A stretch of 64,000 bases of DNA, taken from Kalaharituber pfeilii. Its lineage: Eukaryota; Ascomycota; Pezizomycetes; Pezizales; Pezizaceae. Positions 1 through 12,432 of this stretch are shown piece by piece. The stretch's first letter is position 1; every line of letters starts with the position of its first letter. The stretch is taken from positions 558,001-622,000 of the forward strand of contig WHUZ01000004.1 in assembly GCA_015179045.1 (NCBI GenBank), written 5' to 3'. Below the pieces are notes generated by a model. It did not search any database and was not told the DNA's origin. It was given only the letters and a program-made list of their open reading frames with translations. Both the position numbers and the translations under genes were made by a program.

Positions 1-1150
1 ATTGCTACTTCCTAACAGACAATCTGCCTGCACCGGCATTATCACTACAGTTCATCGCTTCATCTCTTGAAACTCCCGAAGCGGCTAACCTGATTGGCAC
101 CAAAGCGGCTACAACTTGCACCTAGATGAGGGACTGGCATGATACCGAACACAGACCGCTTTCAAATGTTATACCCAGTTCACGCCATCTACTTTATTTG
201 GATATCCCAGTCCGCAAGACCAATTAGCAAGCTTCTCTATTGCGCAGCACGATGCAACATGCTATGACTCCAGTGTTAAACTACGTTGGGACAATTAAAC
301 TCTTCATCGAAAAGTAACATAACAACACGCTTCTTACGTACCATTCAAGAATTCATATGATATTGGGAAGGTTGGATTTTGACCGGCTGCGTTTGTGAGT
401 CTAGGATACAAGGAATCTTGCAATTGCATTTTGGTCTATTCTGGTATTGGGTCCTACAATGGGAGTTCAACTAAAACCCCTAAATGACCAGCTGAAAGAT
501 GGTGACCTGTCGGCCATTATCTACTCTATTCATATTCGAACTCTGATATTTGTCATTCTAGTCCGGTATGTCATTCTACGTTTACTATTAGTAGCTATTG
601 AAGTGCTTCATATCAATCGAGATTATGCATACGAAAAATGAGAAAAGGCCCTTGAAAACCTAGTTACAAAGGTCTGGAATGAGAACAACTCACATAGTTG
701 TTTCGCCCGCTTTGGCCTCTTGCTCTTCTACACAACTTGGGAGGTGCGGGAATTTGAAGTTGAAATCTCCAAGTTTGTGCAGCTTTAAAAAAATCACATA
801 CGTAAGTATTAAAACTAAATAATCAAACGCAATATATTTCAGAGCTATAACGTGCTTCGAGCGTAGAGGTCTCGTGACTGGGGCACTAACATTCTTACTT
901 AATCTTGTCCGCAGCACGAGGCTGGGGGAGTACAATATGCTTCTGCGGACTACACCTTAGTTTGACCCAAGTGCCCCATACACGTGCAGTGAACATCAAA
1001 AGAGCCCAAAACCAGAGCCGTGCTGCCTTACCGCCTCAAATACCGTACATGCAGCATCCTGTCACCCTTGCCTGTCAGTCAACCCATCCCGCACGCACCT
1101 CCGATATTCGTTAACCGTTACGCCATCGCCTTCTCCGTATTGCGCGCCCT
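1..1150. other. Gene-free left flank
   Basis: No open frame here resembles a known protein. The frames present are short and lack codon or domain signal. The last few hundred bases presumably hold the promoter and 5' leader of the Atg17 gene. I see nothing else. Confidence 0.5.
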
Positions 1151-2761
1151 ATGGCTTCACCGTCTTTAGCTTCGTCAGTGAACCCCAACCCAACCCACTC
1201 CGGCGGAGGATTCACGCCCTCTCCTCGGCTGCCTGAGCATGACCTCACTACTTTTTTTCTGAATTCAAAGCGCTCACTGGAGTCCAAAGATCTTATCGTC
1301 CGCGCTGCCGATCTAGTTAACAACACAAAAGCGGCTTTGGAGCATGCAGCTGTATTACTGCCGGCATGCGTGTATTTGAGGAATGCGCTTGAGGGCCAGC
1401 TCGGGGTTGCTAGGGGGCTAAATCAGGTTATGTTGCAAGGAAAGAACGGATTTGTGAGCTATGTGCAGGTGGGATATGCCCCGAAATCACCTGAAAGAGT
1501 CGCTCATGATTAAGCTTTCTCTATTTGTTCTGTCCGATGAGTTGAGACTGAAGGGAAGTTTAACAGACTACAACAAAAGATTTTGAAGAAGCCCGCACTG
1601 GTTTGACCAATATCCTATCAAATTTGCAAAATACAGTGCTAGACCCAGCATTTACCCCAGAAAGGACAGAACCTAGAACATTACACGACTTCGTTGATGA
1701 CGCAGGAGTTGATAAGCTGCTTGCGGAGATACACGGCATAATAGGCAAAGCAGAGGTTTGTACCAAATTTCATTAGATACTCAGAGGCTGATGACAGCAG
1801 GACTCCATAAATCGATATGGGGAGACGCTGGGTTCGTTCGATCAGGATCTTGCGACTCTGGAGGCAACCGTCTCCAAGCTACCATCGACATCAACCAAAC
1901 AGCCCTCGATTCTCCACCCAAGCCAAAACCCCGTACCACGGTGTTTGAGTGAGCTGGACCACCTCACTGTAAATTTAGTCGACTCATTTGAAAAACTGAA
2001 TCATCATTACGAACAATGCGTGGACGCCCTGCGAAGAACTGAGGCACCCTCAATTGAGACATCAACAGTGGGACTTATACATTCGCTTTCCCCCGAAGAG
2101 TTTAAAGTACTCGAGAGCGATGCGGAAGCTGTGGAGGATGTTTTGGAGGATATGGCGCATTATATTAACGAAATGGAAAGTATTTATGTGGACCAGGTTA
2201 AGGCACATATTGACGCACTAGAGGCATGTCAAAAAGATACAAATGCTGCATTTGCTCAGTTCGAGGAATTTCAAGCGAACCTTGGGAGTTACGTTGTAGC
2301 AAGCACTGAGTTCGAAAGCACTCAAAAGGAGTACCAGAGTCTGATCCATCCTGCTTTAGACCGTTTGGCAAGCCTGTCGGACTTTTATGCAGGATTTGCT
2401 CGGGCCTATGATGAAATGGTTGTGGAGGTCGGGAGAAGGTTAGGTATCAGAAACAAGATGGAAAGTATCATGAAAAGGGCCTTGTCCGAGATTGAAGAAT
2501 TATATGAACGTGGGTTAGCCGTATTTTATTGCTTGTATTTCACTAATATTAGCTTGATATCGATACTAAATGATTCATGCAGATGATGCTCAACAAAGGG
2601 AAGAATTCAAAAAAGAAACAGGAGAGTATCTCCCAATGGATATCTGGCCTGGGCTTATGGACCCCCCCATGAGGTACAAAGTTGAGGCCATTGGCGGAGA
2701 TATTCCCATCTTAAAGAAAGAGGTCCTAAAGAAAGCCTTACGGACGGTCAATGGCCTATAG
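1151..2761 (+). CDS. atg17: Autophagy scaffold protein Atg17
   Basis: Scaffold of the Atg1 kinase complex that organises the phagophore assembly site in selective and starvation-induced autophagy. Four exons fit one frame (1151-1468, 1567-1755, 1801-2509, 2583-2761) and give 464 residues, near the family length. The N-terminal segment (about residues 35-75) has the family pattern of alternating helix around AALEHAAVLL. The middle is predicted long helix or coiled coil, and the C-terminus carries the conserved YLPMDIWPGL block. The third intron uses donor GTGGGT, because the better-looking GTTAGC nearby would bring a stop into frame. Nothing looks broken. Family assignment is from remembered motifs; exon edges are inferred from frame continuity. 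Confidence 0.85.
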
Positions 2762-3817
2762 CATATGGCTCTGACCTAGTTTTGGTTTTGCAATTTTTGG
2801 AGATTTCTGCTACTCTGGTATTATTTCTACATTGATAATATTCCATGTTGGCCTGTGCATATCAGTAGAAGGGGTTTCGGAATCTGCTGTTCCTGATTTC
2901 CTGTCTACTTGTCTAATTTCTGTTTGCCTGGTTCAAGTTTTTTTTCTTCTTTTTAACCATATTGTTAATACCATTGCATTTTGGTCATGAAACTTCGCTG
3001 CTCCATGTGTTTCTCATGCAAATTATTCTATTCGTCGCACTCTCGGAAATTCTGTTCTATCGAAGATTAGACCTTATAATGGGGCTGCGCATCGCAAGGT
3101 AGAGAAAAAGAAAACCAGGGAGGAGTTCTAGCGATACCACAGAGGCTGGAATCAAATCATACTGGTGATATAGTCAGCTTTCTCTTCGGCGCCTTTGGCA
3201 CCTTGCTGGGTACATTTTGTACACCAACTAGACTATTTCGTACATATGTTTGTTGTCTTCAAGTTTCGGAACAGTAAAAGGACCCGTATCCGTGCCCGCA
3301 GCAGCATTCCTCGTACTCGACGGAATTGGCTGCCCTTTTTGTTCGTTTTGGTCACCCAGAATCTTGTACATCTAAAAGACCTGGTCTCGTGCTGACTACG
3401 CAGGGTTTCATGCTTTACAGTCAGCTCCTACGGTAGCGGAGGTCGAACGCAAGGCCGCCTAGTCAGCACCTGATTACGAGATTACAAAATTCAACTGCTT
3501 GAGTGCGACCCTGCCACGAGCAGCAAATCGGAGGCGGCGCCCCCAGGATCACCGAGCAAGTGCTTCGCAGGGCGACAAGCCGCAAGTATCCCCACATGCA
3601 CATGTGAAAATCAATAGGCTTCCGGGAAGCTTGCTCTCGGTCCCTCTTCAATACTGGTACCATTCCCCTAAGCTTGGACCGACCTCATTGCACCTCCTGC
3701 TGCTGTCGACAGTAATCCCAGCCCGGGCCCGCTCTCCAGCTACCTTGAGTAGTCGCTCCCTAGGGCACGAGAACAACCAACTTCCCGGGAAGGCCTGTTT
3801 ATCTCCAGAGCTCGCAA
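2762..3817. other. Intergenic region
   Basis: Lies between Atg17 and the BLOC-1-like gene. It is rich in T-tracts just after the Atg17 stop, consistent with a 3' region, and more GC-rich from about 3400 on. Overlapping frames at 3499-4005 on both strands are shadows of the downstream gene and its leader. No supported gene. Confidence 0.4.
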
Positions 3818-4349
3818 ATGTCCGCTCGTCCTTCACCTTCGCAAGTGTCTCCTGCATCTTCATCACACTCGAATCTTCCGAATATACAAAACATCTCTCA
3901 GGTGGACCTTCAGTTCCTCCGTCAGACACAGCGTTCCCTAGGTCTATCTCCTGCAAACTCAACTGGGTCTCCGAGTTCGTCTACTACTGGGGGGCTGTCT
4001 CTTGATTCGAATGCTCTTGCAGCATTGAGTGCGCACTTTGATGGGTTAATGGCGGCGATAACGGCGCGTGTGCAGACTGTATGATACTAAAAGATGCCCC
4101 AATCTGCTTTCTGCTTGAGCTAATTGGATGGCTCAGTTGAGTGAACAAACCCGCGCATCAACACAAGCTATACATAAGAGGTCCAGCCATGTCGTCGACA
4201 GAGCAACGTTAGAAATTGAGAACTTACGGGATATTTTACGACAGTGTGATGAACTGGAGACAGAGTTCCTTAAGATTAAGCGGCTAGGGGAGATGACGAA
4301 GGGGTTTAGAAACAGGGTCGAGCAGCTGGAACGCAAAGTGCGGCGATAA
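3818..4349 (+). CDS. Small coiled-coil protein, BLOC-1 subunit-like
   Basis: Two exons (3818-4078 and 4137-4349) join in frame to give 157 residues. The first 60 residues are Ser/Pro-rich and probably disordered. From about residue 65 to the end the chain is charged and heptad-like, with a run of Leu/Ile at coiled-coil spacing. The pattern (helix, then a charged ELETEFLKIK segment and a short terminal helix) resembles small BLOC-1/BORC subunits such as the cappuccino/CNL1 type that act in endosome and lysosome sorting. Which subunit it is cannot be settled by eye, so the name is tentative. The intron is 58 nt with consensus ends, and the start ATG is the first in frame. Confidence 0.5.
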
Positions 4350-5306
4350 AGAAAACCCGATAGCAAATGTTCACACCTCCATGCCTAGACTAGATCTGGG
4401 TAAATCTATTTCAGAAGCAACGACGAGATGTCCATACAAGTGAGGTATTGTAAATTTTTAATATGTCGTATCCTTTTATTCTTATCAACTTTGGAGTACG
4501 GTAAATTGGCGGATCTAGGTTATTCATCATGTGGGGCGCTGGGTCGTTTCATACCTCTGAACTTCAGTGGGATCTTTACGGTGTCGAAGGGATTTGTTGC
4601 TTTTTCTTAAGTAATGCAGTTATGTTGATGGTCGTGTCAGAATCCAAACCCATAGTATATAACATTTCTTACTCACATTATGTATATATTCACCACTAGA
4701 GGTATTCACTTTTAAGTTGAATGTTCTTTTCCCACAGCGATTTCTCAACATCCGGAGTAGCTGGAATCTTATAGGTAGTATATAGATCAATAGACGAACT
4801 TTGGGACTACTTAACAGTATCAATTTCATTCATTCTGAAACTGTAGGTGAGCGGAAAATTGGGTTATCGAAATTATAAAGTCCATTTTTGAACACTGCTA
4901 TTCTGTATTTCAATTGAACAAACGTGTATTACCCTGGCTTGAGAGTGTATGTTGAAATGTGACGGCGTTAGAAGTGTCTAGTTCAATGCTAGACATTGAC
5001 ATTCTTTTTGTTCATAATGAATGATGACTTGCGCATAAAGGTTCTTAAGCCAAATTTTAGGCATAAATATAACTGTATGTTCTCAATCTGCAAAAGCTCT
5101 TGCAAAATTTCCTGCTTCAGATGCCTAATCCTTCAGCAGATTTTTCTCTCAAATTTCTAACTAAGCCAAATTTATCAAATATACCTCTGCTTCATGCGTT
5201 AATCTCATGCCATTCTTGTGTGGTAAAAGAGAAATGGTTACTCTGGCTAAAGAGCTCTTTCCGTGATATTCGTACCTCAGATATGAACGAGAAACATTCT
5301 TCAGAA
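4350..5306. other. Convergent intergenic region
   Basis: Separates the 3' ends of the BLOC-1-like gene (plus) and rec8 (minus). It is AT-rich with no supported coding frame, so it should hold both 3' UTRs and poly(A) sites. The open frames visible at 4428-4829 and 5100-5300 are short and featureless. Confidence 0.4.
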
Positions 5307-7829
5307 TCAGAATCCAATGAAGATGTCACTATATGGCCCTGCTTGCTTAACACGAATCAAGCCTTCTGTAGCAAGGAGAAGAGTGTGATGAAATGCTTGT
5401 GCCGCGACAATTGCACTCTTGTCATGTGGTATGAGGTGGTCCATTGTGATGAAGCTGCCAATAACACTCCCTTCTTGCTGCTTCTCGTCAAATGTTGCCC
5501 GAACGAAGGCTAGGAAGTCCAAGGATTGCTGTTTCATGGATTCTCGGAGCCATTGGGAAGATCCTGCTTGTTGGGTGTCAACCTGTGCAGCTACATCTTA
5601 ATGTTAGCAAGTGGTAGGCCTCTAGTAAGAATTCAAAGCTGAATTTGAATTACATACCAGCGCCGAAAAATTCAAATTCATCAAACTGCTGGGCGCCGTC
5701 GTCTGGAACGCCTCCCAAATACCGTTCCTCATCTCCCTCTTCAATTTGAAAATCTGACTCCAAATTTAAGCCACTGCCTCGCCCACGACCAGCCAAGGGA
5801 CTGGCACTCATATGTAGGCTGCCACGACCTGTGACGGAAGCAGGTCCAACAGAACTTGAGATCAATGAGCGAGCGGCACTCATATGACCGTGGCCACCGG
5901 AAGAATGTATTGCATCTCGTCCGCCTAGACCAATTCGAGAGCCAGCGCGCGAAAGTTGGGCTGATCTGTCCCAGGGCATTACATCCTGATACGCTTCTTT
6001 TGCTTGGTACGTATCTTCAGACGCAAACCTGGCAACCTCTACACCCTGTATTCTGTCAATATTGCTCTGTAAGGTCTTTTTTTTGGGGGGGTGGGGGTGG
6101 GGGGAGTGGAAGTTCATACATCGTTATTAAACGTAGGTGGATCCAGGTCATTAACGTTCCCATCACCTCTCCCTACATCAGAAGTCCTAATACGTTTGCT
6201 ATTCTTAATGCCCACAGTATCTCCTGTCCTCTTTACACCCCTACTGCCGAGTCTCTCATTTGCTGTGCCTTTAAAAATTTCAAAAAGTTTTTTACCCGAG
6301 AATAGGTTTTTCAAGGCCGGATTTCTCAGCTCTCCACCGATTCCCCACTCTAGAATTATTTTGCTGGCGTTTAGCTTCGCATTATGTGCTTGCTTTGCTA
6401 AATTTCGTTTCATAACTTGCTCTTTCATGTTAGCAAGATAATTGTCTCTCCATGTGGCAAGATCTGTAGTCCGAAGTTCGATGTTCTGGTCAAGTGTATT
6501 TTTGTTTGGAGCACGGCGCTTTTTTTTCTCTATTTTATCCGCAACTCCTTCATTTCCAGCATCACTCCTCACAACGTTGTCATACTCAGATAGAGTCTCT
6601 TCTAAGTTCTCATGGGTTCTAGTATCTGCGAGGCGCATATCGAAATCCCTATTGTTAAGACCTTCAATTCCGGGTTCATACTGCGAGGAAAATCAGTGAC
6701 CTTATATCCAGAATATAAACAAGGAGATGGTCCTTACATCGAAAAATTTGTTCACTCCCTCTACATGATCTCGTTGCACTTGGCCCAAGATTGCTGAATC
6801 AATGTCTAGGCGCTCCCTACCTTGTTGAGGCGTCCGAAGGCTGACAACTTGATTTCGATTGCTAGGCCCTTCCATTGGAGAACTTGGGACGTTGAGTCTT
6901 ACGAGGTCTTCGGTATCTCTAGCCATTCCATCTTCGCCAAATTCAAAACCGGGATCAGCAAGAAAATCTGCCTCCTCAATGAAATTTGAATTTTGCCATC
7001 CAGCATCCTCTCCTACCGTAGAGGAGTTGTTGATTATAGTATGACTACGAGACCCAGCTACTGCTCGAGGGGCTAAGTAAGGTGAGGACATTTGAGAATG
7101 CGCGGTAGATCTTCCTACTGTGACCAAGGAAGTATCATCCTCCCAGTTTGGATGCTGTACATCAGAATTAATTATATCGTCGAGTTCCAACAGATCAACA
7201 CCTGGAATAAAAGCTGGGTCGTCCTGAAGGACATATTGATCTCCTCTGTACTCAAGGTATTAGAACCTGTATTTCATAGCAAGGACGAAGAGCAATACCT
7301 TGACTTTCCACTCGCCGCGAGGTCAACAGATACTGAGTTTGTACCTCTACTATACACCTGCTGAACATGCGTCCATACATTTGCCACATCCTGTAGAAAG
7401 TAGACATATTGTTGGGAGTAGCACCTGTGAATTTTTTAGTACAGACTTTAGGCCGTGTAGAATGTAGCTCACGAATCTCATAAAAAACTCACTTTGTCAC
7501 CCCAAATAGCAAGTTGGATTGCAACCTCAGAGCCAAAGGGGCTTCTGGATGTATGATTGCATCGCAAGCTTTGGGAACATCAACTAGAGCATAGATTTAG
7601 CTACGAGTTACTGTGATTAATCACAGAAACATAAAGCAAGTTAGCTTACCAGAAAGTAGGTCTTTTCTCTGAACCTTTTTGTAGGTAGACCTAGTACCAA
7701 AGGTTGCAACAAGCCTAATTTCAGATGTTAGAATTGGAATAATTGTTACGTTACACATGCAGATTATACTTACCATACTGTAGCAATGCCATGTTTTCGT
7801 TGCGTGAGGATCTCATGGGAGTAGAACAT
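5307..7829 (-). CDS. rec8: Meiotic cohesin subunit Rec8 (kleisin)
   Basis: Meiosis-specific kleisin that closes the Smc1-Smc3 ring and holds sister chromatids until anaphase II. Eight exons (7829-7774, 7714-7650, 7583-7493, 7424-7299, 7245-6738, 6680-6120, 6066-5658, 5596-5307) keep frame and give 701 residues. The N-terminus (MFYSHEILTQ, then GIATVWLVAT and DVPKAC) is the Smc3-binding kleisin head in its Rec8 rather than Rad21 form. The VLQDDPAFIPG block follows at about residue 115. The last 75 residues form the winged-helix Smc1-binding tail. The middle is low-complexity and probably holds separase and kinase sites. The intron between exons 6 and 7 contains an extreme pyrimidine tract (G-rich on the plus strand). 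Short 5' exons are typical of filamentous fungi. Confidence 0.9.
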
Positions 7830-9488
7830 CTGAGAAACCCAAGAGATGGGGTCTTTTGTACTCAAGACCCCTTTGACTCGCTCTCAGATTACAATTACAC
7901 AGCACAGAGAGCAGTTGGGTGGTGGGGGATGAGCATACGGGTCTGCTGTAGTGCCGCGTGTTTGTAGTAGTATTAGTTAGTAGTAGTTGATGTTGCGTGG
8001 TAATGTTGTGATGGGTGTGGATTGTGTATAGGAGGAAACAGATGGTTTCCTGACGAAAGTCAGAGGGTGGGCAGTCTGCAGCCGGAGCGCAACTCAAGGC
8101 GTGACTACTACCCTTTTCATACTTTCCAATCGGGGCACTACAGAGTGAAGTCGCTTTCGGAGTAGCGGTGCTGATAAGAGGTGGACATACTGGGGCTGCA
8201 AGCGTGATGTAGCATCAGGGAGCTCCACACTCGGGATTTGGGGAAGCCTGGTGCCATCCCACGCTCACAAGCACAGCCAGAGATCCACACGGAGTCCGCG
8301 TAGCCACGCGGCAATAAAGGACTGCGGCAGAGGTCGATATCGCCTCGTAGTCAGCTCTGTAGATTGCACAGTAACTGCTGAGTGGGTATCGATGCATATG
8401 AGCACTGCTATTTCCTCTTCTGGTGTGGAGTGTTAGTTGCAGTACTCGATCAGGAAAGACTCTGGCTTGGCATGGGCCCCTCGTAGCAGCGTTATGCGGA
8501 GACGAAGAAGTCCGCACTGCAAACAGGTTAGCAAGCTCCTATTTGATCCTCGCCCTGCAAGGCTCAGGTACCGTAGGCATGGATGCTTGTATTACTGTGG
8601 TATTCAAGGCACCGTTTGGGAACGAAGTCTATGAAGAGATTTGATGCTCTAGATTAAAAGGTGCTGTATGAACACTTGTTCAGAACGCACCAGCCCGGAA
8701 ATGTTTATCAATATAACTGTTTGATGGACGCATGGATGCTAACTGACAAATTAGGTGGATCCCGCAGCGGAAGAACGATTGGACAATCCCAGTCTGTCAT
8801 CTGCTGCAATGCTCGCTCGAAATGCGCGTCATAGGCTGCTCTCACACCCAATGAGCAATAGCGGTTGCTGCAATGTCAGTCATTGCTACCCCAAGAGTGT
8901 GAACATGATACAGCTTGAAGCCGTAGCCAGTGCCGAGGATCTCGTACTGAGGACTGCATAAGGTCTTGTATGCTCAAGGTGAACAAGAAACGTGATTGGT
9001 AACCGTTCAGGAGTTATACCACTTGTGTGACTCCTGGTCGTATGAAGGTGCGCAGAATGTACAGCCTCGCGAATGAGTGTAGTCGCATAACCCCCAAAAT
9101 AGACTTGCGAGCCCACATTGATTCTCTCTCCTACTTTGAGCAGTCGATTTCTTATGCTGAGCGCTGAGCTTGGTACAAGCTATTCGGCCCTTGTTGCGCT
9201 GTGCTGTGCAGCTCCACAGGTACATACAAGTAGGCGCTGTACAGCGGTACAACCCACGCCCTTGCAGCTCACTAGCAGTTGCTGGAGTATATATTCTATA
9301 CAAAACAAATAAAAGTACCCCACAATAACACCCCCTCCCCCTCCCCCCTCCCCCTCCCCCGGCACACAACACCCCCCATCTGTGTCACTGGCCTCCAAAC
9401 TTTATGCTCTGATTGCCTTTTCTCTTCATTAAACGAGTACTATAGCAGTTCCGTCTCTATAGCACTCAACCCCCTCTATCCTACTGCT
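7830..9488. other. Divergent intergenic region between rec8 and dbf2
   Basis: About 1.65 kb separates the two divergent starts. Several open frames of 60-120 codons exist on both strands but none has recognisable domains or continues through plausible introns. It should contain both promoters. The notable element is the C-rich tract at 9331-9360, listed separately. Confidence 0.45.
9331..9360 (-). promoter_or_regulatory. C-rich tract, potential G-quadruplex on minus strand
   Basis: Blocks of four to six C separated by single T make about 30 bp of almost pure C on the plus strand. The minus strand therefore has at least four G-runs with one-base loops, the classical G-quadruplex pattern, and the plus strand could form an i-motif. 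It lies about 130 bp upstream of the dbf2 start codon. The tract is seen directly; any regulatory role is inference. Confidence 0.5.
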
Positions 9489-11742
9489 ATGAATAACTCA
9501 TCTTCAACTCCCCGTCGCTTGGGGGCCCGAAATCTCAACCAGAAGCAGAAGGAAGCTTCACCGTCACCTCAAAAACATGCAGCTGAGCCATTCACTCCAA
9601 GCAATCCACCGCCTCTTACGCCACGTATCAGAGCCGAGCCCTCCGATGAAAAGCTCGGCGGCCTAGGGACCAGTCCGACGAAGCGAAACGGCGGGTCTCA
9701 GCTTGCGGATATGTTCGATAGCTCTCTCAGACTGACGCCTACATCTCCGTCCACAAAACCGCAGCCAACCCCCACAAAGAAGCAGCTGCAAAGTATCAAC
9801 GAGGATGGTCAAGCAACTGAGGTATCGACGCTTAAGATGGACGAAAGAACAGGACTGAAGCGGAGGAATAACAAAGAGAATGCCCACCCAGGTCTCGCAA
9901 AGGAGGATACAACAGTTGGTCTGCCACCAGTAACCGAAACGGGGAATCAACCTACCACTGTCCGAAAGATGAAAGGGGAACCAATGCGTTCTTTGACCGT
10001 TGAGGAACGGGAGAAACTAGCCAAGCCGCAAGTTAAACGCCTTGCAAATGTTGCCCAACTATGTATGCTACTCATTCCTAGCTATCATGCTTATGGTGAT
10101 GCGCAGAAGCTTATTTCTTTCCTGTAGACTTTCTGGACTACTATTTTGATTTGCTTACATACGTGCATAACCGGAAACAGCGTCTTGCAAGATTTCGAGA
10201 AGAAAATGATCCCGTAGATAATCCCGAAGATTACAAGGCCAATTGGAAACAATATTGCGGAAGGGAGAGAGCAAATCTTCGGAAGCGGAGAACAAGATTG
10301 CGACAAAACGATTTTCAGATTCTGACTCAAGTGGGCCAGGGAGGATATGGTCAGGTCTTCCTTGCGCAGAAGAAGGATACCAAGGAAATATGTGCTTTGA
10401 AAGTGATGAGCAAGAAGCTTTTGTTCAAATTGGATGAGATCAGACATGTTTTGACTGAGCGGGACATATTGACAGCTGCGAAAAGCCCATGGTTGGTCAA
10501 ACTGTTGTACGCTTTCCAGGATGAGGAGAATATCTATCTGTCGATGGTTCGTTAACCCCGGAGGGGGTTTGGAGTGCTATTCTAACATTATGATTTTAGG
10601 AATATGTCGCTGGTGGTGACTTCCGTACTCTCCTCAACAACACTGGTGTTTTGCACAACCGCCACGCGAGATTTTATGTCGCAGAGATGTTTGCTGCAGT
10701 TGATGCCCTCCACAAACTGGGATATATTCATCGAGATTTGAAACCTGAAAACTTTCTAGTTGATTCAACAGGTCATATAAAGCTCACTGACTTTGGGTTG
10801 AGTGCGGGGATGCTGAGCCCATCGAGACTTGAAAGTATGCGACTGAAGCTTGATCAAGTCAAAGACATGAAAATCATAGAGAGGTCGACTCTGGAGCGAC
10901 GTAAAGCCTACAAGACAATGAGAGAGAATGACATTAACTATGTACAATCCATCTCCCGTCATCATCACTGATGAATTGACCAGTTACTAACTTCAAGGCA
11001 ACAGGCAAACTCTATCGTTGGTTCACCAGACTACATGGCACCAGAGGTCCTAAAAGGTGAAGACTACGATTTTACTGTAGACTACTGGTCTCTTGGTTGC
11101 ATGTTATATGAGGCTCTGGCAGGTTATCCACCATTTGCCGGATCTACAACAGAGGAGACATGGCATAATCTCAAGCACTGGTGGAAAGTACTTCGTAAGC
11201 CTGAGTTTGAAGATCCAACATACATTTTATCTCAGAGAACTTGGGATATTATTACCAGGTAATCCAAGAGCCGGTAATACATTCTTATAAATATGCATCA
11301 TATCTAACAAAGTGCAACTAGATTGATATCAGCTCGTGACTCCCGCTTCCAAAGCATCGAGGAAGTCCAGCGACATCGTTATTTCGCAGATACTGATTGG
11401 GAGCATCTACGCGAAGTCAAGGCTCCATTCGTGCCTGATTTGGACTCAGAGACAGATGCAGGCTACTTTGACGACTTCAGCAATGAAGAAGATATGGCGA
11501 AATACAAGGAAGTTCACGACAAGCAAATGGCACTCGAGAATTTAGCTGAGCGGAAGGAGAAGTTACATAAGGGGCTATTTGTTGGGTTCACCTTCAGGTA
11601 AGCTTCTAATATAGATTGCAGGAGATCACGGCTAAACCCTTTGTATAGACATCGAAAAGAAACAGGGCCAATCATTAACACTGGCGCCTTGTCTCCGAGA
11701 AAGCCCGAGAAAGTTACCTCTGACTACGATACGATTTTTTGA
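9489..11742 (+). CDS. dbf2: NDR-family protein kinase Dbf2/Sid2
   Basis: AGC/NDR serine-threonine kinase of the septation initiation / mitotic exit network, working with Mob1 at the spindle pole and septum. Six exons (9489-10062, 10128-10546, 10600-10941, 11005-11258, 11322-11597, 11649-11742) give 652 residues. About 190 N-terminal residues are Ser/Thr/Pro-rich, followed by the Mob1-binding basic helix region. The kinase domain shows the glycine loop GQGGYGQV, the catalytic Lys in [19 protein letters not shown], an NDR-type insert before the activation segment [12 protein letters not shown], and a C-terminal hydrophobic motif FVGFTFRH whose Thr is the expected phosphosite. Two introns use weak donors (GTTCGT, GTACAA), chosen because only they preserve the conserved sequence. 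Confidence 0.92.
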
Positions 11743-12432
11743 ATGACTCCGACTTCTCTCCTGCGGGGATTTTGGCAGTTGAAGAAAATTAACATAGCGC
11801 GAGATGTAGTAAGGATCGAGACTTGCTTTTGTGTTTGCAAGGAGCCTGTTGCTGGTGTTTGCTTACGTTTGTTTGTTAATACCCATGGGATTTTATACGC
11901 TGTATTGATGATTGCACACAATGCTACTCTGATGTTATAGTAGCCACTAGTCAGAACACGTTTTGATTTTTGTCTTTTGATGACTCTTATTCCAAGTGCG
12001 AGACGGGAATACCTGTGTTTTTCCTGTTGAGTTTGGCTAGAGATATGGATACCTTGATGCTTATCCTTAAGACGTTTCTTTTGTACAGGACATATTTGTT
12101 TAAATGCTCTACATTTCCTGATTTGTGTGCTGGTTTAAGGGAATGGATCGGATTAATGAGCTGTCGCAATCCAAATGAATAACCCTGCGAAAAAGAACAA
12201 CTTTTGTGATTGAGGTGACAGATGTAGAAACGGAATTAAATTACTTAGTCTTATGTCAAATCCATCAGTATAACCTGACGCAAGCAAGCATAAAAGCCAC
12301 CATATATTCCGAAAGCAATTTATCCATCCCTTAAAACAGAACAAAAAAACGCCCATATGACCATTATTTACAGTGGCACCAGTTAAGGGAGTCTGACTGC
12401 ATCGTTTGGCTACAGCTGAACTATGAGTTGCA
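11743..12432. other. Convergent intergenic region
   Basis: About 690 bp between the stops of dbf2 (plus) and the minus-strand gene ending at 12433. It is AT-rich and T-tract-rich. No supported gene; it should carry two 3' UTRs. Confidence 0.4.

Noticed and set aside
8000..9300. Several 60-120 codon frames between rec8 and dbf2
   Set aside because: Overlapping on both strands with no domain or coherent exon structure; consistent with non-coding promoter DNA.
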